A stretch of DNA of 64,000 bases from Idiomarina seosinensis_A (lineage in GTDB: Bacteria > Pseudomonadota > Gammaproteobacteria > Enterobacterales > Alteromonadaceae): assembly GCF_044797955.1 (NCBI RefSeq), contig NZ_CP085211.1, positions 2,108,001 through 2,172,000 of the forward strand, in the 5' to 3' direction. This document shows positions 16,627 through 25,627 of this stretch, piece by piece. The position numbers were made by a program, and so were the translations under genes. Position 1 is the first letter of the stretch; every line of letters starts with the position of its first letter. The notes under the pieces are model-generated. The model was not told the origin of the DNA. It made no database searches and saw only the letters and a program-made list of their open reading frames with translations.

Positions 16627-17511
16627 ATGACAAGTCCGGTATCTGTTGTCGAAAAAACGGTTAATCGACTTGCTGATGACTGTGAGCAATGGCTGGCTGA
16701 CTGTATCACGTCAGAGAAACCAGCATTGCAAGCTGCCTGGCGTCACCAAATTTTGGCCAAAGGTAAAAGGCTGCGGCTGCGACTTGCTCTGCATACCTCC
16801 TTAGCTTTAGGTTCTACTGAAGAGCAATGTAAATATCTTGCCTGCGCTTGTGAATTAGTTCATCAGGCGTCACTGATTCATGATGATTTAATGGACAAAG
16901 ACGTCCAGCGCAACGGTTTATCGACCATCTGGCAACAATTTGGCAGCGAAACCGCCATTTGTCTTGGCGATGCGCTTATCGTTGAAGCAATGTTTCAAAG
17001 CAATTGCATACCACAAATATCAGCAACACAAATGCATGCCATCGCGACCTTATTCCGGGACGCAATACAAACGGCAGCCGAAGGACAGATCGCTGACTGC
17101 GACGCGCAGCAACTTGAGCGACTCTCTTATTCCGACTACTGCGCTGCGGTAAGAAAAAAATCCGGCGCTTTGCTGGGCTTACCGGTGTTAGCCGCTATGG
17201 TCGTTAATAATTATTCCAGCAATGACATTTTGTCGGTAAATGAGGCATTCCTGCAATTGGGTACGGTGTACCAGTTGCTCGATGATCTAAACGACAGAGA
17301 ACTTGATCGGGGTAAGCGGCTTAACGGCTACTGGATCCTCGCACGCACAACGCAACAGAACGCTGAAACGGCTTTGCACGAAGCAGTTCAGCAGCAGCTG
17401 CAATCAGCTGAACAACTTATTAGCCAACATGACGAATCGATTAATTCCAGCTTTGGATATATTCGTGATGCTATGTTAACGAAACAAAATCAATGGGCGG
17501 CAGCAAGCTAA
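16627..17511 (+). CDS. crtE: Geranylgeranyl diphosphate synthase CrtE
   Basis: 294 residues from the ATG at 16627, which follows AAAGGGAGGCCTT. GKRLR near residue 46, the first Asp-rich motif DDLMD (86-90) and the second DDLND identify a trans-prenyl diphosphate synthase. It extends FPP/IPP to GGPP, the C20 precursor of phytoene. The place between rhodopsin and crtI assigns it to carotenoid synthesis rather than quinone chains. Its stop codon overlaps the crtI ATG (TAATG). Confidence 0.93.
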   Translation: MTSPVSVVEKTVNRLADDCEQWLADCITSEKPALQAAWRHQILAKGKRLRLRLALHTSLALGSTEEQCKYLACACELVHQASLIHDDLMDKDVQRNGLSTIWQQFGSETAICLGDALIVEAMFQSNCIPQISATQMHAIATLFRDAIQTAAEGQIADCDAQQLERLSYSDYCAAVRKKSGALLGLPVLAAMVVNNYSSNDILSVNEAFLQLGTVYQLLDDLNDRELDRGKRLNGYWILARTTQQNAETALHEAVQQQLQSAEQLISQHDESINSSFGYIRDAMLTKQNQWAAAS

Positions 17512-18995
17512 TGCGGACGATTGTAATCGGTGGTGGTTTTGGTGGTATCGCGTCGGCATTAAGAGCCAGAGCCAAGGGACACGAAGTAACGCTGATCGAA
17601 AAGAACGATCAGCTCGGCGGTCGGGCGCAAGTATTTGAACGTGACGGTTTTAAGTTTGATGCAGGCCCTACAGTTATTACGGCTCCGTTCTTATTTGATG
17701 AGCTGTTTTCTCTGTTTGGCAAAAACCGTGCCGATTACGTCGAATTCATTCCTTTGAATCCCTGGTATCAGTTTTACTTTAGTGACGATAAAACACGATT
17801 TAACTACGGTGGAACAGTGGAAGATACCTTAGCTGAAATAGCCAAAATTGAGCCCGCTGACCAACTTAACTACCAGCGACTTATCGCTCACAGTAAAAAA
17901 ATATACCAAGTAGGCTTTGAGCAGTTGGCTGATCAGCCGTTTCACAAAATTACTACTATGGTCAAACAAATACCCCAACTCGCCCGCTTGCGCTCAGACC
18001 GAAGTGTCTGGGGCATGGTCAGTCGGTATTTAAAGAATGACAAGTTGCGCCAGGCCTTTTCGATTCAACCGCTATTAGTCGGGGGCAATCCTTTCAGTAC
18101 CACAAGTATTTACGGACTTATTCATTACCTGGAACGGGAATACGGAATTTTTTTTGCTAAAGGCGGTACCGGTGCTATTGTCCAGGCTTTACAGAAACTG
18201 ATGCAGGAACAGGGTATCGAGGTAATGACCAATGCCCGGGTCACTTCATTTGGCACAACCGGCAGGACTATTAACTACGCAGAGATTAATGAAACTGAGC
18301 AGTTACCCGCCGACAACTTCGTTTTTAACGGCGACCCTTTATACCTTTACAGTCAGCTGCTACCACAGAGCCGTTCAAAACCGGCGCTGCGACTTAAAGT
18401 AGAAAAAAGCAAACGTTCTATGGGCTTGTATGTATTGTTTTTTGGTACAACGGTTCAATATCCTGACGTCGAACACCATACCATTTGGCTGGGTAAACGT
18501 TATAAAGAATTGCTGAATGAAATTTTTGCCGAAAAACAATTACCCGATGATTTTTCCTTATATTTACATCGTCCGACAGCTTCCGACAGCTCTTTTGCTC
18601 CGGCAGGCTGTGACAGCTTTTATGTACTTGCCCCGGTACCTAATCTTCGAGCCTCAATTGACTGGGATACTGAAGAGCCAAAACTTCGCCAAAAAATCAT
18701 AGATGCGCTGGACGAAACGTTACTCCCCAATCTTAAAAACAGCATTACCCAAGTCTTCTCAATGACCCCGGAAGACTTTAAAGCCGATTATCTTAGTGTC
18801 GATGGCGCGGGGTTTTCGATTGCCCCCAAATTTACCCAGTCGGCGTGGTTTCGCTTTCATAACCAATCGGAATATTTTGGCAATTTATTTTTATCCGGCG
18901 CCGGCACTCACCCCGGTGCCGGAATGCCGGGTGTACTCAGCTCTGCTAAAGTGGTCGAGAAGCTGTTGCCAGAAGCAGTGCCGGAGGCCTCGTGA
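17511..18995 (+). CDS. crtI: Phytoene desaturase CrtI
   Basis: 494 residues. The N-terminal dinucleotide-binding motif is IVIGGGFGGIASA, with LIEKNDQLGGRA following. The C-terminal region SGAGTHPGAGMPGVLSSAK is the conserved FAD-dependent desaturase signature. It converts phytoene to lycopene in four desaturation steps. The ATG at 17511 overlaps the crtE stop; another ATG six codons earlier lies inside crtE. The gene ends in a 4-bp overlap with crtB. Confidence 0.95.
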   Translation: MRTIVIGGGFGGIASALRARAKGHEVTLIEKNDQLGGRAQVFERDGFKFDAGPTVITAPFLFDELFSLFGKNRADYVEFIPLNPWYQFYFSDDKTRFNYGGTVEDTLAEIAKIEPADQLNYQRLIAHSKKIYQVGFEQLADQPFHKITTMVKQIPQLARLRSDRSVWGMVSRYLKNDKLRQAFSIQPLLVGGNPFSTTSIYGLIHYLEREYGIFFAKGGTGAIVQALQKLMQEQGIEVMTNARVTSFGTTGRTINYAEINETEQLPADNFVFNGDPLYLYSQLLPQSRSKPALRLKVEKSKRSMGLYVLFFGTTVQYPDVEHHTIWLGKRYKELLNEIFAEKQLPDDFSLYLHRPTASDSSFAPAGCDSFYVLAPVPNLRASIDWDTEEPKLRQKIIDALDETLLPNLKNSITQVFSMTPEDFKADYLSVDGAGFSIAPKFTQSAWFRFHNQSEYFGNLFLSGAGTHPGAGMPGVLSSAKVVEKLLPEAVPEAS

Positions 18996-19894
18996 AACTG
19001 GCAATAAAACCCGCAGAGCAAGCCAAAATTTTGCAGCAGCATGGTAGGTCGTTTTATCTGGCTCGCACATTTTTAGGTCGCCGAGATGCCCGGCGTGCGA
19101 CCGCACTTTATGCTTTCTTACGGGACATTGACGATCAGATTGATGAGGCTCCGGATCGCAACACAGCAAAACAAAGGCTTGAGCAATTAAACCAGTCACT
19201 CGCTCATTCCGACTCTTCCGGCAAACAAAACAGCGGCGAGACTCTGAGCATCAGCTCTTCCACACTCAAAGAATTTTTTCGTGGCATGCATTACGACATT
19301 GGCGAGGTCGCAATTAAGTCTGTCGAAGAGCTTGAGGACTACTGCTACTGTGTCGCCGGCACTGTCGGTGAAATGATGTGCGAAGCACTCAGTTGCTCAG
19401 ATAAAAGAGCAACTGATCATGCAATAGACCTTGGCGTTGCAATGCAAATGACGAATATCGCCAGAGATGTTTATGAAGATGCTGAAATGGGTCGCCGTTA
19501 CCTGCCAGAAACCTGGGTTGGCGACCTGACACCGCAGCAGATTCTGCAGGCGGATGGCGCATCTGAAACCGCCATTAAAGACTCAATTTTACGCTTGATA
19601 AAAAGCGCAGAACAGCGGTATCAAAGGGCACGGCAGGGAATCACCTTGCTGCCTTTGCGGTCGCGGCTGGCAATACTCGCTGCCAGTCGCCTGTACGAAG
19701 GCATAGGGCTACAAATGCAAAAACAGCACGCCGCTGATTGGCACAATCGCAGCCGATTGGTGACCTCAAAGAAAACGCAGATTATCTTAAAGGCGCTCGC
19801 AGAATTTTTTATCTGTTCGCGCTACTGGCGCTATACCAGGGAGCCCGGCTTCGGCAAACCAAAAAAATCCCTTGATATGCTGATGGGCAAGTGA
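18992..19894 (+). CDS. crtB: Phytoene synthase CrtB
   Basis: 300 residues beginning at a GTG that overlaps the crtI stop (GTGA). FYLARTFLGRRDARRATALY, then DIDDQIDE (first Asp-rich motif), and MQMTNIARDVYEDAEMGRRY with the second Asp-rich motif mark a squalene/phytoene synthase. It condenses two GGPP to phytoene. It is 6 bp from crtY. The GTG start and tight coupling may set its level relative to CrtI. Confidence 0.95.
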   Translation: MKLAIKPAEQAKILQQHGRSFYLARTFLGRRDARRATALYAFLRDIDDQIDEAPDRNTAKQRLEQLNQSLAHSDSSGKQNSGETLSISSSTLKEFFRGMHYDIGEVAIKSVEELEDYCYCVAGTVGEMMCEALSCSDKRATDHAIDLGVAMQMTNIARDVYEDAEMGRRYLPETWVGDLTPQQILQADGASETAIKDSILRLIKSAEQRYQRARQGITLLPLRSRLAILAASRLYEGIGLQMQKQHAADWHNRSRLVTSKKTQIILKALAEFFICSRYWRYTREPGFGKPKKSLDMLMGK

Positions 19895-19900
19895 GGGGGT

Positions 19901-20953
19901 ATGTCTAAGCCGTGGCTGACAATTATTGGTGGCGGCTTAGCAGGCTTGTCATTGTGCGACGAATTGTTATCAATTTATAAATCCCGCGGCGAACCGCTGC
20001 CCGGTGAGATCGTTATTCTGGAACAACGCCACCAGTATACCAATGATCGCACTTTTTGTTTTTTTGCTACACAGCCGCCTGATGATGTTCGTTATCAAAG
20101 CTATGATAATTGGACTTTTAGTCTGGCTGGTAACTGTTCCGGGCATAAACAGAATGGCTCGAAATATCAGTATTTCAGGTTAGCAGCAGGCGATGTATAC
20201 GATACTCTGCTTGGCCGTATTGAAAACAGTCCTCAGGTGCAGCTGGTAACGGGAGTATCCGCTGACACTCAGGGTCTGCAGGATTCACATGTCGTTGATA
20301 CGCGTCCCTGCCAGCCATCCGATATGTGGATTAAACAGTGTTTCGCCGGGGTTGAGGTCGAAACGAAAAACACCTGGGATACGTCAACAGCACAGCTGAT
20401 GGGTAATATGCGGCTGGAAGACGGCCGCTTCACTTTTGATTATATTCTGCCCATGCCCGATAACCGGGCTTTGGTAGAAGTCACCCAATTTACCGCCGAT
20501 CCGCCTGGCACAGACAAGCTAAAGGGATACCTGCAAAAGACCCTTAGCGGCCTGGAAGTAAACACTGACTCATTGCGTCAGGAGTCGGCTGTATTACCGA
20601 TGGGGATTGTAAGACATTCAGATAACCGCCTTTTCTCTCAGCAAATCCGAACCGCAACCGGTTATGGTTACCTGGAAACGAAGCGCTGGGCACAGCGCTG
20701 CGCTAAAAACATTGTTAACCAACAGAAGCCTGATTATCACCCACAATCAACGTTGCTACGCTGGTTTGATGCCCGCTTACTTCATATCATTGAAAATCGT
20801 CCGGAGCACTTGCCAACGATTTTTATGAGTATGGCCAAACAACTGTCAGGGGACGAGTTTGCCCGCTTTATCTCATCGCCTTCCTTTGCTAGTTTATTAA
20901 AAGTGATGCGTTCTGTCCCTAAGCAGCCATTTTTAAGGACTTTATATGACTGA
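19901..20953 (+). CDS. crtY: Lycopene beta-cyclase CrtY
   Basis: 350 residues. The N-terminal Rossmann motif is LTIIGGGLAGLSLCDELL. RTFCFF and MGNMRLEDGRFTFDYILPMP match conserved segments of bacterial CrtY cyclases, and PMGI is present later. It cyclises both ends of lycopene to give beta-carotene, the substrate of the next gene product. Its last 8 bp overlap blh. Confidence 0.92.
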   Translation: MSKPWLTIIGGGLAGLSLCDELLSIYKSRGEPLPGEIVILEQRHQYTNDRTFCFFATQPPDDVRYQSYDNWTFSLAGNCSGHKQNGSKYQYFRLAAGDVYDTLLGRIENSPQVQLVTGVSADTQGLQDSHVVDTRPCQPSDMWIKQCFAGVEVETKNTWDTSTAQLMGNMRLEDGRFTFDYILPMPDNRALVEVTQFTADPPGTDKLKGYLQKTLSGLEVNTDSLRQESAVLPMGIVRHSDNRLFSQQIRTATGYGYLETKRWAQRCAKNIVNQQKPDYHPQSTLLRWFDARLLHIIENRPEHLPTIFMSMAKQLSGDEFARFISSPSFASLLKVMRSVPKQPFLRTLYD

Positions 20954-21740
20954 GCTTTCCTTTCTGGTAACGCTTGTTCTGGTTCTTGCAGTCATTGCCG
21001 GACTACCTCACGGAGCTTTTGACGTCTATATCGCTAACCGACTTGGATTTTGGCGTACCCAGGGTCAGTTGGTTAACTGGCTGATAGGTTATACTTTAGC
21101 TGCTCTGGCTATTGTCGGTCTCTGGCTGCTGGCTCCGGCAATCAGTCTAGGGTTGTTTTTACTGATCTCTGCTTTGCACTTTGGACGCGATCACTACCCG
21201 CAGCAGTCTCTGTACGCTTTATGTCTTGGCTTTATTATCCTCGGTTTGCCTTTGCTTGTTGAACCCCTTTTGGTCGCCTCTATTTTTTCTCATATTTTAG
21301 TACCTGAAAGCCAGGCCCAGGCCGTTGTCACTTTATTTCAGGGGCTGGCAATCATTGGTAGTCTGGTGATCCTGGCTGAAGTGCTTCTGCACTTTAATAA
21401 ACGAAAATCCACCTTTCTCTTGTTAATGCTCTTGCTGGCAGCGGCGGTACTGTTTCATCCGCTAGTTTACTTTGCCTTATTTTTTGCGCTTTCTCATAGT
21501 CCCAACCACTTGCGCGAGCAGTGGCAACGTCTAAACACACCGCAAAAACAACAAGCTCCCTGGGTGATTCTAGCCTTAACGGTCGTGCCAATTTTGGCTG
21601 CTGTTGCTGTTCTTTTTTATTCGTCGCTGACCTGGGACTCAAAACTTCTTAGTGTTATTTTCATTGGTATTGCTGCATTAACTGTACCCCATATGTTTTT
21701 GTTAGAGCTGGAATACCGCGCAACTTGCCAGGAAAGCTGA
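20946..21740 (+). CDS. blh: Beta-carotene 15,15'-dioxygenase Blh (retinal-forming)
   Basis: 264 residues, strongly hydrophobic with several membrane helices. GLPHGAFD, SALHFGRDH, ALSHSPNHL and TVPHMF carry the histidines conserved in Brp/Blh proteins, thought to bind the active-site iron. It cleaves beta-carotene centrally into two all-trans retinal molecules. The overlaps with crtY (8 bp) and idi (1 bp) show it is co-translated with the pathway. It supplies the chromophore for the proteorhodopsin, and presumably for the NDQ rhodopsin too. Confidence 0.95.
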   Translation: MTELSFLVTLVLVLAVIAGLPHGAFDVYIANRLGFWRTQGQLVNWLIGYTLAALAIVGLWLLAPAISLGLFLLISALHFGRDHYPQQSLYALCLGFIILGLPLLVEPLLVASIFSHILVPESQAQAVVTLFQGLAIIGSLVILAEVLLHFNKRKSTFLLLMLLLAAAVLFHPLVYFALFFALSHSPNHLREQWQRLNTPQKQQAPWVILALTVVPILAAVAVLFYSSLTWDSKLLSVIFIGIAALTVPHMFLLELEYRATCQES

Positions 21741-22738
21741 TGGATCGAAAAAAGTCACATATCGAGCTAGCCGACCAGCAACAAACCCGCCGCTCCGACT
21801 TTGATTATCTGAGCCTGCAACACTGTGCCTTACCCGACTTCAACTTTTCAGCTATTAAACTTAATTGTCAATTTCTGGAATTTCCGTTATCCGCACCGAT
21901 CATGATCAGCTCGATGACCGGCGGTACGGAAGAAGCTAACCGGATAAATCAGCATCTGGCCGAAGCCGCGCGCGAAACCGGTATTGCTCTGGGCATTGGT
22001 TCACAACGGATAAGCTTTGAGGGCAAAAACAATCAGGGCCTGACTCAGCAAGTGCGTCATTGGGCAGGACAAATACCGGTATTTGGCAATGTCGGACTGG
22101 CCAACTTAATAAAATGGCAGCAGCCGGACTGTCTCAATCGCCTGGCTGAGCAGGTCGGTGCCGATGCAATGATTATTCACCTTAACCCGATGCAGGAGAT
22201 TTTTCAGGATAACGGCGACACCGACTGGCAAAACAGTTTTCACTGTCTGCGGCAAAGCATCGAAGGTTGTCATTTACCCGTGATTATAAAAGAGGTCGGT
22301 ATGGGCTTAAGCCCGGATGTTGCGCTTCATTGTCAAAAAGCAGGGGCCGCGGCTATAGACGTGGCGGGTAAAGGAGGCACCCGGTTTATCGACATCGAGG
22401 GAGCCATGGCAGCAGATCCCCAGCGCCAGCAGGCCGCTGCAAGCTTCGCTGACTGGGGGCAGTCCACCGTTCACTTGCTCAAACAATATCAAAAAACACC
22501 CGTTGATTTGCCTTTGATCGCTTCTGGCGGTATCCGGAACGGACTGGATATTGCTAAATGCCTGGCGCTTGGAGCGTCTATGACTTCAGTGGCCGGCCGT
22601 ATCCTGAGCGCAGCACGCTCGTCGACCACAGAATGTATTGCCACAATAGAACAACTTAAATTTGAGCTGCGCATTGCCTGTTGGGGCAGCGGCAGCTCAA
22701 CGATTAAACAGCTACAGGAAGCGTTAATATCTGAGTAA
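21740..22738 (+). CDS. fni: Type 2 isopentenyl-diphosphate delta-isomerase
   Basis: 332 residues from the ATG at 21740, preceded by AGGAAAG. RKKSHIELA at the N-terminus, MISSMTGGT, ALGIGSQR, HLNPMQE and the flavin-binding GGTRFIDIEG are characteristic of the FMN-dependent type 2 isomerase (Fni/Idi-2), not the type 1 Nudix enzyme. It balances IPP and DMAPP feeding CrtE. Last gene of the retinal operon. It ends 3 bp from the convergent erythromycin-esterase-like gene, and I see no strong terminator between them. Confidence 0.94.
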   Translation: MDRKKSHIELADQQQTRRSDFDYLSLQHCALPDFNFSAIKLNCQFLEFPLSAPIMISSMTGGTEEANRINQHLAEAARETGIALGIGSQRISFEGKNNQGLTQQVRHWAGQIPVFGNVGLANLIKWQQPDCLNRLAEQVGADAMIIHLNPMQEIFQDNGDTDWQNSFHCLRQSIEGCHLPVIIKEVGMGLSPDVALHCQKAGAAAIDVAGKGGTRFIDIEGAMAADPQRQQAAASFADWGQSTVHLLKQYQKTPVDLPLIASGGIRNGLDIAKCLALGASMTSVAGRILSAARSSTTECIATIEQLKFELRIACWGSGSSTIKQLQEALISE

Positions 22739-22741
22739 TAA

Positions 22742-24040
22742 TTAAGTTCCGTACGGATAGGTATCAGGGACTTTGAGCCGGTCTTCGCTCACATCAAGTG
22801 CCTGTAACGCGCGCGTTTCGTCAAAGAAGATAAAATAATCATAACGCTGAGTAATGTCGGTAGGCACGTAATTGCCAAATCGCTCGCGGCGCGGATCGTA
22901 AACTACTCCAATAGCGCGATGGGCAATGCGTCGCTCTAATTCAGGGCAATCCAGTAAATCGCTACAGGCAACATAAAACTGGGTACCAGCCCGGTGGCAG
23001 TAGTCTTCCCAGCTATCCGGCCGGGCCTCCGGCACCTTCATTTCCTGAACGGGTTCGTCCCAGGCCGCCCCTGCTAATACCGTACCCTGGTAACAACCGA
23101 AGCCAATCAGCGCTAGGTCATCCCGACCATACTCCTGACGCGCCAGTTCGCCAATGTTATACATGCCGGCATCGGCCATATCAGTGTATGACGCATCGCC
23201 GATATGGGTATTATGCGCCCATACGATGCCTTTAGCGTCTGGACCATGAAACGCCATTAAACGCTTAAGGGTATCCATCATGTGCTGGTCACGCAGATTC
23301 CAGGTCGACTCATCCCCGGAAACCATAATCCGGTAGTAGCGTTCTGCATTATTACTCACCAAAGCGTTTTGCTCAACGCTCAGCGGATGCTCGCGATCGC
23401 TGTTATAGCTTGGCGCGCGGCTACGTACTTTGCGCAACAGCTCGGTTACCTCTGCACTGCATCCTTCAGGCACCAGGCGCGTGGAGAGCGCATAGCGCTG
23501 ACCATCGTCGTCACGGTGGGGTTCAAAACAGCGCATCGCGTCTTTTGCCACTTCAAAAGCCTGTGGGTCTTCTTCTTTTAGGTAGTCCATAACCGCATCC
23601 AAAGACTCCCACAAGCTGTAAACATCTAATCCGTAAAAACCTTTCTGCTGATCTTCCGGTAAATCACCGTTGAAGCTAGCAAGCCACCGAGCCCATTCAC
23701 GAACTTCCTTATTCGCCCACATCCATGAGGGCCAACGTTGGAACTGTTGCATTACCTGGTCGATATCTGTAATCGCATCGTCGTAATGCTTGACGTGACG
23801 GTTCAGCTCGTAGCAAGGAGGCCAGTCGCCCTCTACCGCAACAAAATCAAAGCCGTAATCCTGCAAAAGTTTTTTTGAAATATCGGCCCGCCACTGGTAG
23901 TAATCATGGGTTCCATGGGAAGCTTCACCCAGCATTACGATCTTCTTGTCTTTAATTACGTCCAGTAAGGCCTGAAAATCATCGATATCGTTAAAATCGG
24001 TTTTTTGCTGTTGCAAGGTTTCAATGACTGATTTCTTCAT
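22742..24040 (-). CDS. Erythromycin-esterase-like protein
   Basis: 432 residues resembling the EreA/ChaN-like family (Pfam erythromycin esterase). The signatures seen are MLGEASHGTHDYYQWR with the conserved Glu and His, VEGDWPPCYELNR, SWMWAN, WAHNTHIGDASYTDM with a further His, and the C-terminal DTYPYGT. Chromosomal members of this family are common in proteobacteria and most have no proven macrolide-esterase role, so resistance should not be assumed. It lies 13 bp downstream of pcm, a pairing that suggests a role in damage repair or stress. Confidence 0.85.
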   Translation of the reverse strand: MKKSVIETLQQQKTDFNDIDDFQALLDVIKDKKIVMLGEASHGTHDYYQWRADISKKLLQDYGFDFVAVEGDWPPCYELNRHVKHYDDAITDIDQVMQQFQRWPSWMWANKEVREWARWLASFNGDLPEDQQKGFYGLDVYSLWESLDAVMDYLKEEDPQAFEVAKDAMRCFEPHRDDDGQRYALSTRLVPEGCSAEVTELLRKVRSRAPSYNSDREHPLSVEQNALVSNNAERYYRIMVSGDESTWNLRDQHMMDTLKRLMAFHGPDAKGIVWAHNTHIGDASYTDMADAGMYNIGELARQEYGRDDLALIGFGCYQGTVLAGAAWDEPVQEMKVPEARPDSWEDYCHRAGTQFYVACSDLLDCPELERRIAHRAIGVVYDPRRERFGNYVPTDITQRYDYFIFFDETRALQALDVSEDRLKVPDTYPYGT

Positions 24041-24053
24041 TTTATCACCTGTG

Positions 24054-24683
24054 TCACTCGGTTTGTGCCTGCCCCGTCATCGGGACAAACTGCACTAGCA
24101 GCAGCGTCTGCTCGGTAAACTCGTCCTCACCGAGACGTTTAACCAGTTTCAGTTCTTGCTTTTGATCGCCAACCGGCGCCAGCAAACGTCCGCCAATTTT
24201 AAGCTGCCGCTTTAATGCTTGGGGAATTTTGGCTGGGGCTGCCGTTAGCTCGATTGCGTCAAAGGGAGCCTGCTCAGGCCAGCCTTCGTAGCCATCAGAA
24301 AAACGTGTCTGGACATTATCGATGTCCGTTTTCGCCAAATTTTTACGTGCCAACTGCGCCAGCCACTCAACAATTTCGACGGAGTAGACCTGATGTGACA
24401 GATGAGCCAGGATTGCTGCGTTGTAGCCACAGCCGGTACCCACCTCCAGCACTTTATCTTCTTTACTTAACTGTAAGGCCTGAGCCATATAAGCAACGAT
24501 ATAAGGCTGACTAATCGTTTGCGAATGGCCAATTGGCAAGGGTCGATCCTCGTAACTTCGGTGCTGTAGCTCCTCTGGTACAAAAAGCTCCCTATCGACT
24601 GCCGCCATAGCCTCAAGAACGCGTTCATCGTGAATATCCCGGCCTTTTAGATGGCGTTCCAGCATTTCCTTTCTACTGTCCAT
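24054..24683 (-). CDS. pcm: Protein-L-isoaspartate O-methyltransferase
   Basis: 209 residues. RELFVPEELQHRSYEDRPLP and GHSQTISQPYIVAYMAQAL are the conserved PIMT N-terminal segments. VLEVGTGCGYNAAIL is SAM-binding motif I, and FDAIELTAAPAKIP matches the later motif, with EL where IV is usual. It methylates isoaspartyl residues to start repair of aged proteins. Co-directional with the erythromycin-esterase-like gene. Confidence 0.92.
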   Translation of the reverse strand: MDSRKEMLERHLKGRDIHDERVLEAMAAVDRELFVPEELQHRSYEDRPLPIGHSQTISQPYIVAYMAQALQLSKEDKVLEVGTGCGYNAAILAHLSHQVYSVEIVEWLAQLARKNLAKTDIDNVQTRFSDGYEGWPEQAPFDAIELTAAPAKIPQALKRQLKIGGRLLAPVGDQKQELKLVKRLGEDEFTEQTLLLVQFVPMTGQAQTE

Positions 24684-24714
24684 AAGCCTGGTACCTCATT
24701 ATCAGAATGATACG

Positions 24715-24750
24715 AAAAAGCTGACTTTGCCCTGAACAGCAAAGCCAGCT
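24715..24750 (-). terminator. Rho-independent terminator after the NDQ rhodopsin gene
   Basis: On the minus strand a 12-bp stem (AGCTGGCTTTGC with GCAAAGTCAGCT, one G-U pair, 8-nt loop) is followed by TTTTT. It lies 12 bp past the rhodopsin stop, so the rhodopsin transcript ends before pcm. Confidence 0.85.
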
Positions 24751-24761
24751 ATTTAACCACT

Positions 24762-25568
24762 CTATTCGGTATCGTGACGCGACTGAATCAGTGCAACATT
24801 GGCAAGTAAAACACCAAATACTGTCTTAGAAACAACATCAGAGAAGGTAAACATCAATTGGCGGATGACAACCAGTGTATCGTTGTCAGCGGCGCCGGGG
24901 ACTGCCGGAACCATGTAGGCAAAACCGTAGATAAACCAAGTAATCACTAACAGTTTCCAGGCATTGCGCATTGCGCCTCTGGATTCTTCATGTAACTGCG
25001 GCAAGCCCGCTTTAACAGCGTTGTTGGCCATACCAAGCAGAACAAAGAACACCAGCCAGCTTAAGCCACCCCAAATCCAGAAAGGAGCTGCTGAACCGTC
25101 AACTAAATCGGCTACCTGCGGCTCGTAGTACTGGCCAATATAGCCAAGTATGATCATTACGGCACCTGCAGTGGTGAGCTTCCACCAGCGACTGAAGAGA
25201 TCGCGGCCGGTAAACTGCAGCACAATAAGGAACTGGGTCAATAGCATAGGCACATCGATCAGCCAGTTGGCGTAGCGATAGCCATTACTAAACACCTCGC
25301 CTTCAGCCCTGACCATCAGGCGCTGGGTTTCATCCCAGATAAATGCTTTGTCCCACATATTCCAAAGCTGAAAGATTTCAAAAGTCGCAGACACCATAAC
25401 GACCGCTGAAATAGCAAAGGTCATCCGATATTTCGCCGTAGCCTGCCCTACGGTCATTGCAAAGTAAACTAACGATGCAGCGAATACCGCGACTGTAAAG
25501 CCGAAGGCGTGGCGTATAACTTCATACTGCCAGTACCCAAACGACATAAAATTTTCATAATTTTCCAT
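24762..25568 (-). CDS. NDQ-type microbial rhodopsin, probable light-driven sodium pump
   Basis: 268 residues, seven helices, no cleaved signal peptide. Helix C reads YRYANWLIDVPMLLTQF, so the three pump positions are N101, D105 and Q112, the NDQ motif of sodium-pumping rhodopsins such as KR2. By eye against KR2, also conserved are H20 (H30), S60 (S70), acidic E91 (D102), R98 (R109), R236 (R243), D244 (D251) and the retinal lysine K248 (K255). Differences lie at the cytoplasmic mouth: F51 and A256 where KR2 has N61 and G263. The start is ATG 25568 with AAGGGA 7 nt upstream; an in-frame TTG five codons earlier is unlikely. The gene appears monocistronic. It probably exports Na+ in the light and draws retinal from the crt/blh operon. 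Confidence 0.95.
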   Translation of the reverse strand: MENYENFMSFGYWQYEVIRHAFGFTVAVFAASLVYFAMTVGQATAKYRMTFAISAVVMVSATFEIFQLWNMWDKAFIWDETQRLMVRAEGEVFSNGYRYANWLIDVPMLLTQFLIVLQFTGRDLFSRWWKLTTAGAVMIILGYIGQYYEPQVADLVDGSAAPFWIWGGLSWLVFFVLLGMANNAVKAGLPQLHEESRGAMRNAWKLLVITWFIYGFAYMVPAVPGAADNDTLVVIRQLMFTFSDVVSKTVFGVLLANVALIQSRHDTE

Positions 25569-25605
25569 GAGATATCCCTTCAATCACTTAAATTGATGAC
25601 AAACT

Positions 25606-25627
25606 GTATGAAGAAAGTACTTCATAC
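25606..25627. promoter_or_regulatory. Inverted repeat in the leader of the NDQ rhodopsin gene
   Basis: GTATGAAG and CTTCATAC form a perfect 8-bp dyad around a 6-nt spacer, centred about 50 bp before the rhodopsin ATG. On the minus strand TTGCGA and TAGATT, 16 bp apart, lie just upstream as possible -35 and -10 boxes. The dyad would then sit near the transcription start, as a repressor site or a 5' hairpin. No similar repeat is seen before the proteorhodopsin operon. Confidence 0.4.

Noticed and set aside
22742..24040. Acquired macrolide-resistance gene
   Set aside because: The family is shared by many chromosomal genes, the gene is paired with pcm, and no mobile-element context is present, so resistance cannot be claimed.
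24762..25568. Chloride pump (NTQ) or sensory rhodopsin
   Set aside because: Helix C positions are N-D-Q, not N-T-Q, and no transducer gene is adjacent.
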